64,000 nt of DNA, from NCBI RefSeq assembly GCF_014649775.1, contig NZ_BMTR01000010.1, positions 124,001 through 188,000 of the forward strand, in the 5' to 3' direction. The notes below the pieces were generated by a model. It worked only from the letters and a program-made list of their open reading frames with translations, ran no database searches and was not told the DNA's origin. Positions 57,358-64,000 of this stretch are shown one piece after another. This stretch comes from Streptomyces longisporoflavus (GTDB lineage Bacteria; Actinomycetota; Actinomycetes; Streptomycetales; Streptomycetaceae). The stretch's first letter is position 1, and the number at the start of each line of letters is the position of its first letter. The translations under genes and the position numbers were made by a program.

Positions 57358-58740
57358 TCAGCGGGAAAGCCCTCGCCACCCCTCCGGGTCAACGCCGCCC
57401 GGCACGGGAGCCTCCGCGTCGTACGGCTCCCGCGTGAAGAAGAACGAGCCCAGGTCGAGGTGGCTCACCGACTTGTCGGGGCGACGCACCACTCGCAGCT
57501 GCTCCCCGGCGAAGTAGCCGTCGCGCCCGGTCCAGGTGCCGTCCCCGTTCGGCCGGAACCACGACCCGCGGCCCCAGCCCGTGAGGGGCGCAAGCTCGAG
57601 CGCCCCGTCGGCCTTCGGTCGCACCACGTAAGTGCTCGTCCCCCAGTACCAGGGCCCGGCAAGCTCCAGGAGCGCCGCGTCCAGCTCGGGCAGGGGCCGC
57701 CATGCCGCGGGGATGCGCGGCTCGGCCTCGGCGACGGTCTTCAGGAGGTCGAAGGCCAGCGCCGTCACGGCGGGTCCGGACGTGCAGTTGGTCAGCGTGA
57801 CCGCCACCAGGCCGTCCTCCTCGCTCGCCCACAGGCCGGCCATGAAGCCGGGCAATGAGCCCCCGTGCCCGACGAGGGTGCGTCCGTCCCCGCGGATCAG
57901 CTGCGTGCCCAGGCCGTACGTCACGTTCCAGTCCCCCGGCAGCGGGGGCGACGCAGGAACCCGCATCTCCCGTACAGAGTCCGCGGACAGAATTCGCTTG
58001 TCGCCCTCCAGGAGGAAGGCGCCGAAGCGCGCCAGATCCGCCGTCGTGGACCACAGCTGCCCGGCCGGTGCCATGAGGCCCAGGTCCTCGGCCGGCTCGG
58101 GCATCATCACGTCCGCCCACGGATGGACGGCCCAGCCTCCCGCGTGCGGCGCCTGTGGCTGCGCGCTCGTACGGTCCAAGCCCAGCGGCTCCAGGATCTC
58201 GCGGCGCAACACGGCTTCCCACGAGTCGCCCCGAAGCGCCTCGATCAGCGAACCGAGCAACGTGTAGCCGGGGTTGGAATAGTGGAAACGCCGACCGGTG
58301 GCGTGCTTGAAGGGGTGTTCGCCGAGTACGTCCCCGAGCTCGGGGCGCTGCGCACCCGGCGTGCGCTCCCACCACTCGCCGGGCGTCTCGGCCGCCAACC
58401 CGCTGGTGTGCGCGAGAAGTTCCGCGATGGTGACGTCCCCCGCGGCCGTTCCCGGAAGGTGCTTCTCCAAGGGGTCGGAGAGGTCGAGGGCGCCCTCGTC
58501 GCGCAGCCGCATCACCAGCACGGCGGTGAAGGTCTTGGTGATCGAGCCGATGCGGTACTGCACGTTCTCGTCCGGTGCGTGCCCCTCGACGCAGGTGCGC
58601 CCCGCTGTCCACACCAGCTCGCCGTCCCTGAGCACCGAGGCGACGAGCGAAGGCGCTCGTCCCTCCGCCTGCGCGGTGGCGACGCGGTGCAGCAGGGATC
58701 GGCGGGTGGCGGGCAGCAGTTCTTCACGGGGAGATGTCAT
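57358..58740 (-). CDS. Serine hydrolase of the beta-lactamase/class C fold
   Basis: Predicted esterase or DD-peptidase-like enzyme of 460 residues, from ATG 58740 (MTSPREELLPATRRSLL). Class C motifs are present: SITKTF (nucleophile Ser near 74, Lys near 77), HYSNPGY (Tyr near 169) and VGHGGSLPG near 305. No signal peptide is visible, so it may be cytosolic, which argues against a role as a secreted beta-lactamase. A C-terminal beta-rich domain (about 355-460, GPWYWGTSTYVVRP) follows the catalytic domain. The frame is open further upstream to 59277, overlapping the methyltransferase gene, and that extension is rejected. Confidence 0.87.
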   Translation of the reverse strand: MTSPREELLPATRRSLLHRVATAQAEGRAPSLVASVLRDGELVWTAGRTCVEGHAPDENVQYRIGSITKTFTAVLVMRLRDEGALDLSDPLEKHLPGTAAGDVTIAELLAHTSGLAAETPGEWWERTPGAQRPELGDVLGEHPFKHATGRRFHYSNPGYTLLGSLIEALRGDSWEAVLRREILEPLGLDRTSAQPQAPHAGGWAVHPWADVMMPEPAEDLGLMAPAGQLWSTTADLARFGAFLLEGDKRILSADSVREMRVPASPPLPGDWNVTYGLGTQLIRGDGRTLVGHGGSLPGFMAGLWASEEDGLVAVTLTNCTSGPAVTALAFDLLKTVAEAEPRIPAAWRPLPELDAALLELAGPWYWGTSTYVVRPKADGALELAPLTGWGRGSWFRPNGDGTWTGRDGYFAGEQLRVVRRPDKSVSHLDLGSFFFTREPYDAEAPVPGGVDPEGWRGLSR

Positions 58741-58796
58741 GGCCCCTAGTCCACCCGCGCGGAAGCCGGGAGTCGAGCGAATTCCTCCTGGCGTCC

Positions 58797-59672
58797 CTAC
58801 GCGGAACGCGTACCCGTGGCCTTGAAGAACGTGTAGTGGAAGGTCCCGTCGTCGTCCGCGGTCCTGCGCAGATCGGCGATCCCGCGGTCCCAGTCGGCCT
58901 CGGTCATCAGGCCTGCGGCCAGCGCGTCGTTCCTGACGGATTCGATCATGGCGATGAACGTGCTGCGGGTGAAGCCGTCGACCAGCTCGGGCCGGGTCCT
59001 GTCCGCGTAGGCGGTGCACGGCCGCACGCTGACGTCTTCGTATCCGGCCTGTGCGAGGAGCGGCTGCAACTGACGCCCGAGCAGGGAGTTTCCACCGCCG
59101 TCGGCCTGTAGCCTGACCAGGCAGTCGATCGCCGCACGGGCGTAGGCACTGTCGGGGTGGAAGAAGGCCGAACCGTGGTCCCCCTCGATGACGGTGATGG
59201 TGCCGCCGGGCCGCAGCAGCCGCCGCAGTGCGGCGAGCGCCTGCTGAGCCGCCGCAAGATGCTCCAGGACGAAGCACACGAAGATGTGGTCGAACTCGGC
59301 ATCAGGGAAGGGGAGAGCGAAGAGGTCGGCACGGCACCACCGCACGTGTGCGTCGGGCGCGTGTGCCGTGACGCGGGCGCGGGCTTTCGCCAGTGAGTCC
59401 GCCGACCGGTCCACGGCCACGAAGTGCGCATCGGGACTGGAGTCGACCAGGTGGGCGGTCTGGGCGCCGACCCCGCAACCGACCTCCAGGACCCGGCTTC
59501 CCGCGGGATACGCCGTGCCGCCGTGGAGCAGCGCGGCGAGTGTGTCTGCCTGGTCCTCCAGCCTGCTTGCTTCACGGCGCGAGTATCCGTGTACGTAGTC
59601 AACTGCCGTCCGAGCGATGGGTTCTCGCGCCGGAATGGTGGTGTCGGCGGGTGGGACTGCTGCTGTCTGCAT
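58797..59672 (-). CDS. Class I SAM-dependent methyltransferase
   Basis: Predicted cytosolic methyltransferase of 291 residues. The SAM motif I is VLEVGCGVGAQTAHL near 60-74, the acidic strand-2 residue lies in FVAVDRS near 84, and CFVLEHL near 132 is the post-II region. It is divergent from the MocR-type gene, with only 28 bases between the start codons, so the MocR protein probably controls it. The 56 bases between its stop and the hydrolase start (58740) leave room for read-through. The substrate is unknown. Confidence 0.87.
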   Translation of the reverse strand: MQTAAVPPADTTIPAREPIARTAVDYVHGYSRREASRLEDQADTLAALLHGGTAYPAGSRVLEVGCGVGAQTAHLVDSSPDAHFVAVDRSADSLAKARARVTAHAPDAHVRWCRADLFALPFPDAEFDHIFVCFVLEHLAAAQQALAALRRLLRPGGTITVIEGDHGSAFFHPDSAYARAAIDCLVRLQADGGGNSLLGRQLQPLLAQAGYEDVSVRPCTAYADRTRPELVDGFTRSTFIAMIESVRNDALAAGLMTEADWDRGIADLRRTADDDGTFHYTFFKATGTRSA

Positions 59673-59700
59673 GACTTCACCCTGCTGTCACTATGGCCCG

Positions 59701-61413
59701 GTGAACAGGTCCAATGACCATGCTGCCGACCGGTCCATAACTCGCGGGGCGGCACGCGCAGCCAACGGGACAGACTCCGCGTCCGGCTCTCCAGCCGTCT
59801 CTCTGTTCGGCTCTCAGTCGGGCTCCCTCTCCGACTCTCCATCGGGCCCTCCGTATGGCTCCGCCTCCGGCCCCGGAACGTACGAGACACCCGCCGGCGC
59901 GGACTTCCTCCAACTGCGCATCGACGAGGCACCGCCGGGCGGCCGCGCGGACTGGCTGGCCCGGCGCCTTCGCCTCGCCATAGCGGACGGCCGTCTGCCG
60001 GTGGGCAGCAGGCTTCCGGCGACCCGGGTCCTGGCAGGCGAACTCCGCGTGTCCCGAGGAATGATCACCGAGGCCTACCAACGCCTGAGCGAGGACGGAC
60101 ACGTCGAAGGACGCGGAAGGAACGGCACCGTGGTGGTCGCCGCACCGGCGAAGGCCCGGCCCGCCGCTTCCACGGCCCGGCCTCCGTCTCCGTCTCCGGG
60201 CTCCCTGTTTGCCGCCGCGCCCGGCACGGACATCTTCGACGCCCTGCGGGGCACTCCGGCCCGCATCGACTTCTCACCCGGCGTGCCCGACCTCACCGCG
60301 TTCCCCCGCACCGCGTGGCTGCGCGCCGAGCGCACCGTACTCAGAGAGCTTTCGGCGTCCGCCTTCGGCTACGGGGACCCGCGCGGGGCGCCCGCGCTAC
60401 GCATCGCCGTCGCCGACTGGCTGGCCCGCAACCGGGGCATCCCTGCCGACCCGGGCGACGTCGTCATCGCCTCCGGCACAGCCCAGACCCTCACCCTGCT
60501 AGGCCGGGTGCTGCACGACGACGGCATCCGTGCGGTGGCCGTCGAGGACCCCGGCTCGCTCGGCGCCCGCCAGCATCTGCGCAACAGCGGCCTCGCCACT
60601 CCACCGGTGCCGGTCGACACGGACGGCGTCCGCGTCGACGAACTGCGTGCCATGGACGCCTCCGCGGCCCTGCTGACTCCGGCGCATCAGTTCCCTACCG
60701 GGGTGGTGCTCGGCGGCGAACGGCGACGTGACCTGATGAGCTGGGCCACCGAACGCGACGGACTGATCATCGAGGACGACTACGACGCCGAGCACCGCTA
60801 CGACCGCGCTCCCGTCCCCGCCCTGCGTTCCCTGCTCGCCGAGCACGTCTGCTACGCCGGGAGCGTGTCCAAGCTCCTTGCTCCCGCCCTGCGCATCGGC
60901 TGGGTCCTCGCGCCGCCGAAATACCGGGACGCGCTGGTCGCGGCGAAACGCTTCGCCGATCTCGGCAACGCCGTACTGCCCCAACTGGTCCTGGCCCGCC
61001 TGATGGAATCGGGAGCCCTGGAACGCCAGCTGCGCCTTCTGCGCGGCCGCCACCGCCGGCGCCGGGACGCGATGATCGCCGCGGTCAGAACCCATCTGCC
61101 GAACGCAGTCGTGCACGGCGCCGCGGCGGGCCTGCATCTGACCATCACCTTCGACGCCGACTTCCGCGACACGGACCTCGCGGCGGCTTCCCTGGCCCGC
61201 GGTGTGAAGGTCCAGCCCCTGTCCTGGCACAGCCAGCGACCGCACCGCCCCGGCCTGGTGCTCGGCTACGCCGCGCCCACCGCCACCGACATCACCGAGG
61301 GCATGGCCATCCTCGGCGAAACCTTCCGGCACCTGCGCCGACGTACTGCCGTGCCTGCTACGTCTGCGCCATGTCCACGAAGCGCGAGTAGTGGCCCTGG
61401 AAGGCGACAGTGA
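59701..61413 (+). CDS. MocR/PdxR-type transcriptional regulator
   Basis: Predicted PLP-binding regulator of 570 residues. Start taken at GTG 59701, 28 bases from the divergent methyltransferase start; the frame is open to 59617, which would overlap that gene. A Ser/Gly/Pro-rich N-terminal 70 residues precede the GntR winged helix (about 75-140, SRLPATRVLAGELRVSRGMITEAYQ). The aminotransferase domain runs from about 175 to 545, with PLP Lys in YAGSVSKLLAPALRIGW near 392. Direct repeats GGTCCAAT and GGTCCATA near its start could be operators. The last 18 codons overlap the 3' end of convergent dnaB. Confidence 0.88.
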   Translation: MNRSNDHAADRSITRGAARAANGTDSASGSPAVSLFGSQSGSLSDSPSGPPYGSASGPGTYETPAGADFLQLRIDEAPPGGRADWLARRLRLAIADGRLPVGSRLPATRVLAGELRVSRGMITEAYQRLSEDGHVEGRGRNGTVVVAAPAKARPAASTARPPSPSPGSLFAAAPGTDIFDALRGTPARIDFSPGVPDLTAFPRTAWLRAERTVLRELSASAFGYGDPRGAPALRIAVADWLARNRGIPADPGDVVIASGTAQTLTLLGRVLHDDGIRAVAVEDPGSLGARQHLRNSGLATPPVPVDTDGVRVDELRAMDASAALLTPAHQFPTGVVLGGERRRDLMSWATERDGLIIEDDYDAEHRYDRAPVPALRSLLAEHVCYAGSVSKLLAPALRIGWVLAPPKYRDALVAAKRFADLGNAVLPQLVLARLMESGALERQLRLLRGRHRRRRDAMIAAVRTHLPNAVVHGAAAGLHLTITFDADFRDTDLAAASLARGVKVQPLSWHSQRPHRPGLVLGYAAPTATDITEGMAILGETFRHLRRRTAVPATSAPCPRSASSGPGRRQ

Positions 61414-62833
61414 TCGTCGCCGTGGGGCCGTTACGGTGCTTGCCCACGATGATGTCCGCCTCGCCGGCGCGCGGTGACTCCTTCTCGTACGCGTCCTCGC
61501 GGTGCAACAGGATCACCATGTCCGCGTCCTGCTCGATCGAGCCGGATTCACGGAGGTCGGAGACCTGGGGCTTCTTGTCCGTGCGCTGCTCGGGACCACG
61601 GTTCAGCTGGGAGAGCGCGATGACCGGGACTTCGAGCTCCTTGGCGAGCAGCTTCAGGTTTCGCGACATGTCCGAGACTTCCTGCTGGCGGCTCTCGGCG
61701 CGCTTGGAACCACCGGACTGCATCAGCTGCAGATAGTCGATGATCACCATCTTGATGTCACTGCGCTGCTTGAGACGACGGCATTTCGCGCGGATCTCCA
61801 TCATCGACAGGTTCGGGGAGTCGTCGATGTAGAGCGGAGCCGCCGAGACTTCGGGCATCCGTCGTGCGAGCCGCGTCCAGTCCTCGTCCGTCATCGTGCC
61901 GGAGCGCATGTGGTGCAGCGCCACCCGTGCCTCCGCGGACAGCAGACGCATCGCGATCTCGTTGCGCCCCATTTCCAGGGAGAAGATGACGCTGGGCAGG
62001 TTGTGCTTGATGGACGCGGCGCGCGCGAAGTCGAGCGCGAGCGTGGACTTACCCATGGCGGGACGGGCGGCGATGACGATCATCTGGCCGGGGTGCAGGC
62101 CGTTCGTCAGCGAGTCGAAGTCGGTGAAGCCCGTGGGCACACCGGTCATCTCGCCGCTGCGCGAACCGATCGCCTCGATCTCGTCGAGGGCGCCCTCCAT
62201 GATGTCACCGAGCGGAAGATAGTCCTCGCTGGTGCGCTGCTCGGTCACCGCGTAGATCTCGGCCTGGGCGCTGTTGACGATCTCGTCGACGTCGCCGTCG
62301 GCCGCGTATCCCATCTGGGTGATGCGTGTGCCCGCCTCGACGAGGCGGCGCAGGACCGCCCGCTCGTGGACGATCTCCGCGTAGTACTCGGCGTTCGCCG
62401 CCGTCGGCACTGTCTGCACCAGCGTGTGCAGATACGAGGCCCCGCCCACCTTGGTGATCTCGCCGCGCTTGGTGAGTTCGGCGGCGGCGGTGATCGGGTC
62501 GGCCGGCTCGCCCTTGGCGTACAGGTCGAGAATCGCCGTGAAGATCGTCTCGTGCGCCGGGCGGTAGAAGTCGTGGCCCTTGAGCACCTCGACCACATCG
62601 GCGATGGCGTCCTTGGAGAGCAGCATTCCGCCGAGCACCGACTGCTCCGCGTCGAGATCTTGCGGCGGTACGCGTTCGAAAGCGGTGCCTCCGCCGTCCC
62701 AGCCACCTTCCCGGCCGCGGTCGTGCTGCTCGTCTCGGTTCCTGCCTCCGTCCCGGCGCTGACGGGAGGCGGGCAGACGGTCACTGGGACCGCTGTCGGC
62801 CCAGGGGTCGTCCAAGGGCTCGGAAATACTCAC
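61358..62833 (-). CDS. dnaB: Replicative DNA helicase
   Basis: Hexameric 5'-3' helicase that unwinds DNA at the replication fork. The 491 residues include a basic/Gly-rich N-terminus (about 1-50), the DnaB N-terminal domain (about 55-160) and the RecA-fold ATPase (about 210-485), with Walker A ARPAMGKST and the DnaB signature GVPTGFTDFDSLTNGLHPG. Other conserved blocks are IDYLQLMQ and LSQLNRGPEQR. No intein interrupts it. GTG 62833 is preceded by GGGAGG at seven bases. Its 3' end overlaps the convergent MocR gene by 56 bases. DnaA boxes lie upstream. Confidence 0.97.
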   Translation of the reverse strand: MSISEPLDDPWADSGPSDRLPASRQRRDGGRNRDEQHDRGREGGWDGGGTAFERVPPQDLDAEQSVLGGMLLSKDAIADVVEVLKGHDFYRPAHETIFTAILDLYAKGEPADPITAAAELTKRGEITKVGGASYLHTLVQTVPTAANAEYYAEIVHERAVLRRLVEAGTRITQMGYAADGDVDEIVNSAQAEIYAVTEQRTSEDYLPLGDIMEGALDEIEAIGSRSGEMTGVPTGFTDFDSLTNGLHPGQMIVIAARPAMGKSTLALDFARAASIKHNLPSVIFSLEMGRNEIAMRLLSAEARVALHHMRSGTMTDEDWTRLARRMPEVSAAPLYIDDSPNLSMMEIRAKCRRLKQRSDIKMVIIDYLQLMQSGGSKRAESRQQEVSDMSRNLKLLAKELEVPVIALSQLNRGPEQRTDKKPQVSDLRESGSIEQDADMVILLHREDAYEKESPRAGEADIIVGKHRNGPTATITVAFQGHYSRFVDMAQT

Positions 62834-63293
62834 CGGGCCACCTCCCTCACGTCCGCCGAGCGGACCTCGCCGTGCCCTTCTTTCTTACGGCACGACACTG
62901 ACAAATGAGCGGCCCAACTCCGGTTCTGACGCGTCGGTTTTACGGGCTTTCCGAGGTCGGATCACGAGGGGGGCGCCGCATAACGGTAGGCCCGCGGCCA
63001 CCGTCAGCCAATCTGGTTATCCACAGGCGGTGTGGATGACGGGCGCGTTGCTGTGGAGAACTCCGCCAAACCTGTGTACGGCTCGGTGGACAGGCCTGTG
63101 AACAAGCACTCAGCGTTCTAGAGAAACCCACCCTGACCTGCGTCTTTCCCGTCCACTGGCTGTGCAGAAGAAAAACTTTCCCCACCGGCCCAAGATCCTG
63201 CCGAACAGCGCTCCCGAGTGTGCGCCGCTCGGCCATGAGTAAGGGTCTTTTGAGCGTTGCATCTCTTACCTGTGGAAGATTAGATTGGTGCCC
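62834..63293. promoter_or_regulatory. Divergent promoter region of dnaB and the MATE gene with DnaA boxes
   Basis: No gene is seen in these 460 bases. DnaA boxes: TTATCCACA 63017-63025 (perfect, plus), and one-mismatch TGTGGATGA 63031-63039, TGTGGAGAA 63052-63060 and TGTGAACAA 63097-63105 (minus-strand orientation). A short inverted repeat GTCCGC/GCGGAC lies at 62851-62865 near the dnaB start. I cannot place the promoters with confidence. Confidence 0.6.
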
Positions 63294-64000
63294 ATGACAC
63301 AGGCTCCCGCGGCGACCAAGGCCGCTCGGCGACAGCATGACCGAGAGATCATCGCCCTCGCCGTTCCCGCCTTCGGCGCACTCGTCGCCGAGCCTCTCTT
63401 CGTGATGGCCGACAGTGCCATCGTGGGCCATCTCGGCACCGCGCAGCTTGCCGGTCTCGGCGTCGCCTCGGCGCTCCTCACCACCGCCGTGAGCATCTTC
63501 GTCTTCCTCGCCTACGCGACCACTGCCGCCGTCGCCCGCCGAGTGGGCGCCGGAGATCTCCAGTCCGCCATCCGCCAGGGCATGGACGGCATCTGGCTCG
63601 CCCTGCTCCTGGGCGCCGCGGTCATCGCCGTCGTCCTTCCCACCGCCCCCGCGCTCGTGGAGCTCTTCGGCGCGTCGGACACCGCGGCCCCGTACGCGAT
63701 CACGTACCTCCGCATCTCCTCGCTCGGCATCCCCGCCATGCTCGTCGTCCTCGCCGCCACCGGTGTGCTGCGCGGTCTACAGGACACGAAGACCCCGCTC
63801 TACGTGGCGATCGGCGGCTTCGTCGCCAACGGCCTCCTGAACGTCGGCCTCGTCTACGGCGCCGACCTGGGTATCGCCGGTTCCGCCTGGGGCACCGTCA
63901 TCGCCCAGTGCGCGATGGCAGCTGTATATCTCTTCGTCGTCGTACGCGGCGCCAGACGCCACGGCGCCTCCCTGCGACCCGACGCCGCCGGCATCAGGGC
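63294..64000 (+). CDS. MATE family efflux transporter, partial (runs off the window)
   Basis: Predicted multidrug/toxin exporter of the DinF/MATE type. The reading frame from ATG 63294 (MTQAPAATKAARRQHDREI) stays open to the window end, giving the first 235 residues of an expected 440-450. Typical features are FGALVAEPLFVMADSAIVGHLG in helix 1, FLAYATTAAVARRVGAG near 75-91, and TGVLRGLQDTKTPLYVAIGGFVANGLLN near 160-187. GTG 63288 is an alternative start. It is divergent from dnaB across the DnaA-box region. The substrate is unknown. Confidence 0.9.
   Translation, partial: MTQAPAATKAARRQHDREIIALAVPAFGALVAEPLFVMADSAIVGHLGTAQLAGLGVASALLTTAVSIFVFLAYATTAAVARRVGAGDLQSAIRQGMDGIWLALLLGAAVIAVVLPTAPALVELFGASDTAAPYAITYLRISSLGIPAMLVVLAATGVLRGLQDTKTPLYVAIGGFVANGLLNVGLVYGADLGIAGSAWGTVIAQCAMAAVYLFVVVRGARRHGASLRPDAAGIR

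Noticed and set aside
58741..59277. Upstream extension of the serine hydrolase frame
   Set aside because: It overlaps the methyltransferase gene on the same strand in another frame and has no family match.
61358..62833. Intein in dnaB
   Set aside because: Length is normal and the Walker A region is uninterrupted.

Overview
The window is chromosomal DNA of a Streptomyces species or a very close relative. Codon third positions are almost all G or C. It carries the sporulation genes ssgR and ssgA, DUF5326 and YibE/F proteins, many GTG starts and mRNAs that look leaderless. The gene series (copper/SCO1 cluster, pheA, serS, ABC pairs, cydABCD, hisC, thiC, ssgA/ssgR, dnaB, MATE transporter) matches, from memory, the S. 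coelicolor segment on one side of oriC near SCO3910-SCO3970. That placement is inference. It fits three direct observations: three clusters of DnaA boxes, five parS-like ParB sites, and almost only conserved core genes. I see no prophage, insertion sequence, CRISPR array or antibiotic cluster.

Layout. 0-5.7 kb: a GAF/SpoIIE-type phosphatase, aminopeptidase P, an AhpD-like protein divergent from a MocR regulator, and an anti-sigma-type kinase. 5.9-12.3 kb: a six-gene copper and haem-peroxidase group (membrane protein, YcnI, SCO1, PCu(A)C, CopC-CopD, Dyp peroxidase). 12.3-16.2 kb: pheA, a 0.68-kb intergenic region with DnaA boxes, serS-HAD hydrolase, and tRNA-Ser(GCU). 16.5-20.0 kb: two ABC-2 exporter pairs. 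20.3-23.9 kb: a translationally coupled trio of M24 peptidase, EphD-like hydrolase/SDR fusion and MerR regulator, followed by a second DnaA-box cluster and kptA. 24.6-28.4 kb: LLM oxidoreductase, HAD hydrolase, GAF sensor kinase. 28.5-34.8 kb: cydA, cydB and cydCD behind a Rex-type operator. 35-42.2 kb: hisC, LacI regulator, metallophosphoesterase, a membrane protein, and thiC with a TPP riboswitch. 42.2-49.5 kb: YibE/F, ssgA, ssgR, small membrane and cupin proteins, tyrosine phosphatase, cystathionine lyase, and a LysR regulator with a TTA codon. 49.5-61.4 kb: NUDIX, a flavohaemoglobin-like reductase, HAD and GNAT proteins, a MarR/MFS/HbpS-like set, a beta-lactamase-fold hydrolase, a methyltransferase and a second MocR regulator. 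61.4-64 kb: dnaB, a third small DnaA-box group, and the start of a MATE transporter.

Working units. The copper group looks built to deliver copper to cytochrome oxidase. cydABCD supplies the alternative bd oxidase under a redox operator. SsgR and SsgA govern sporulation. The DnaA boxes and parS sites are chromosome-scale elements laid over these genes. Two parS copies supply the GTG start codon of a gene, and one lies at the exact centre of a 54-bp perfect palindrome between convergent genes. A second recurring pattern is short tandem duplication at or just after gene 3' ends (pheA, an ABC permease, a HAD gene, cydCD, a membrane-protein gene and a marR gene).
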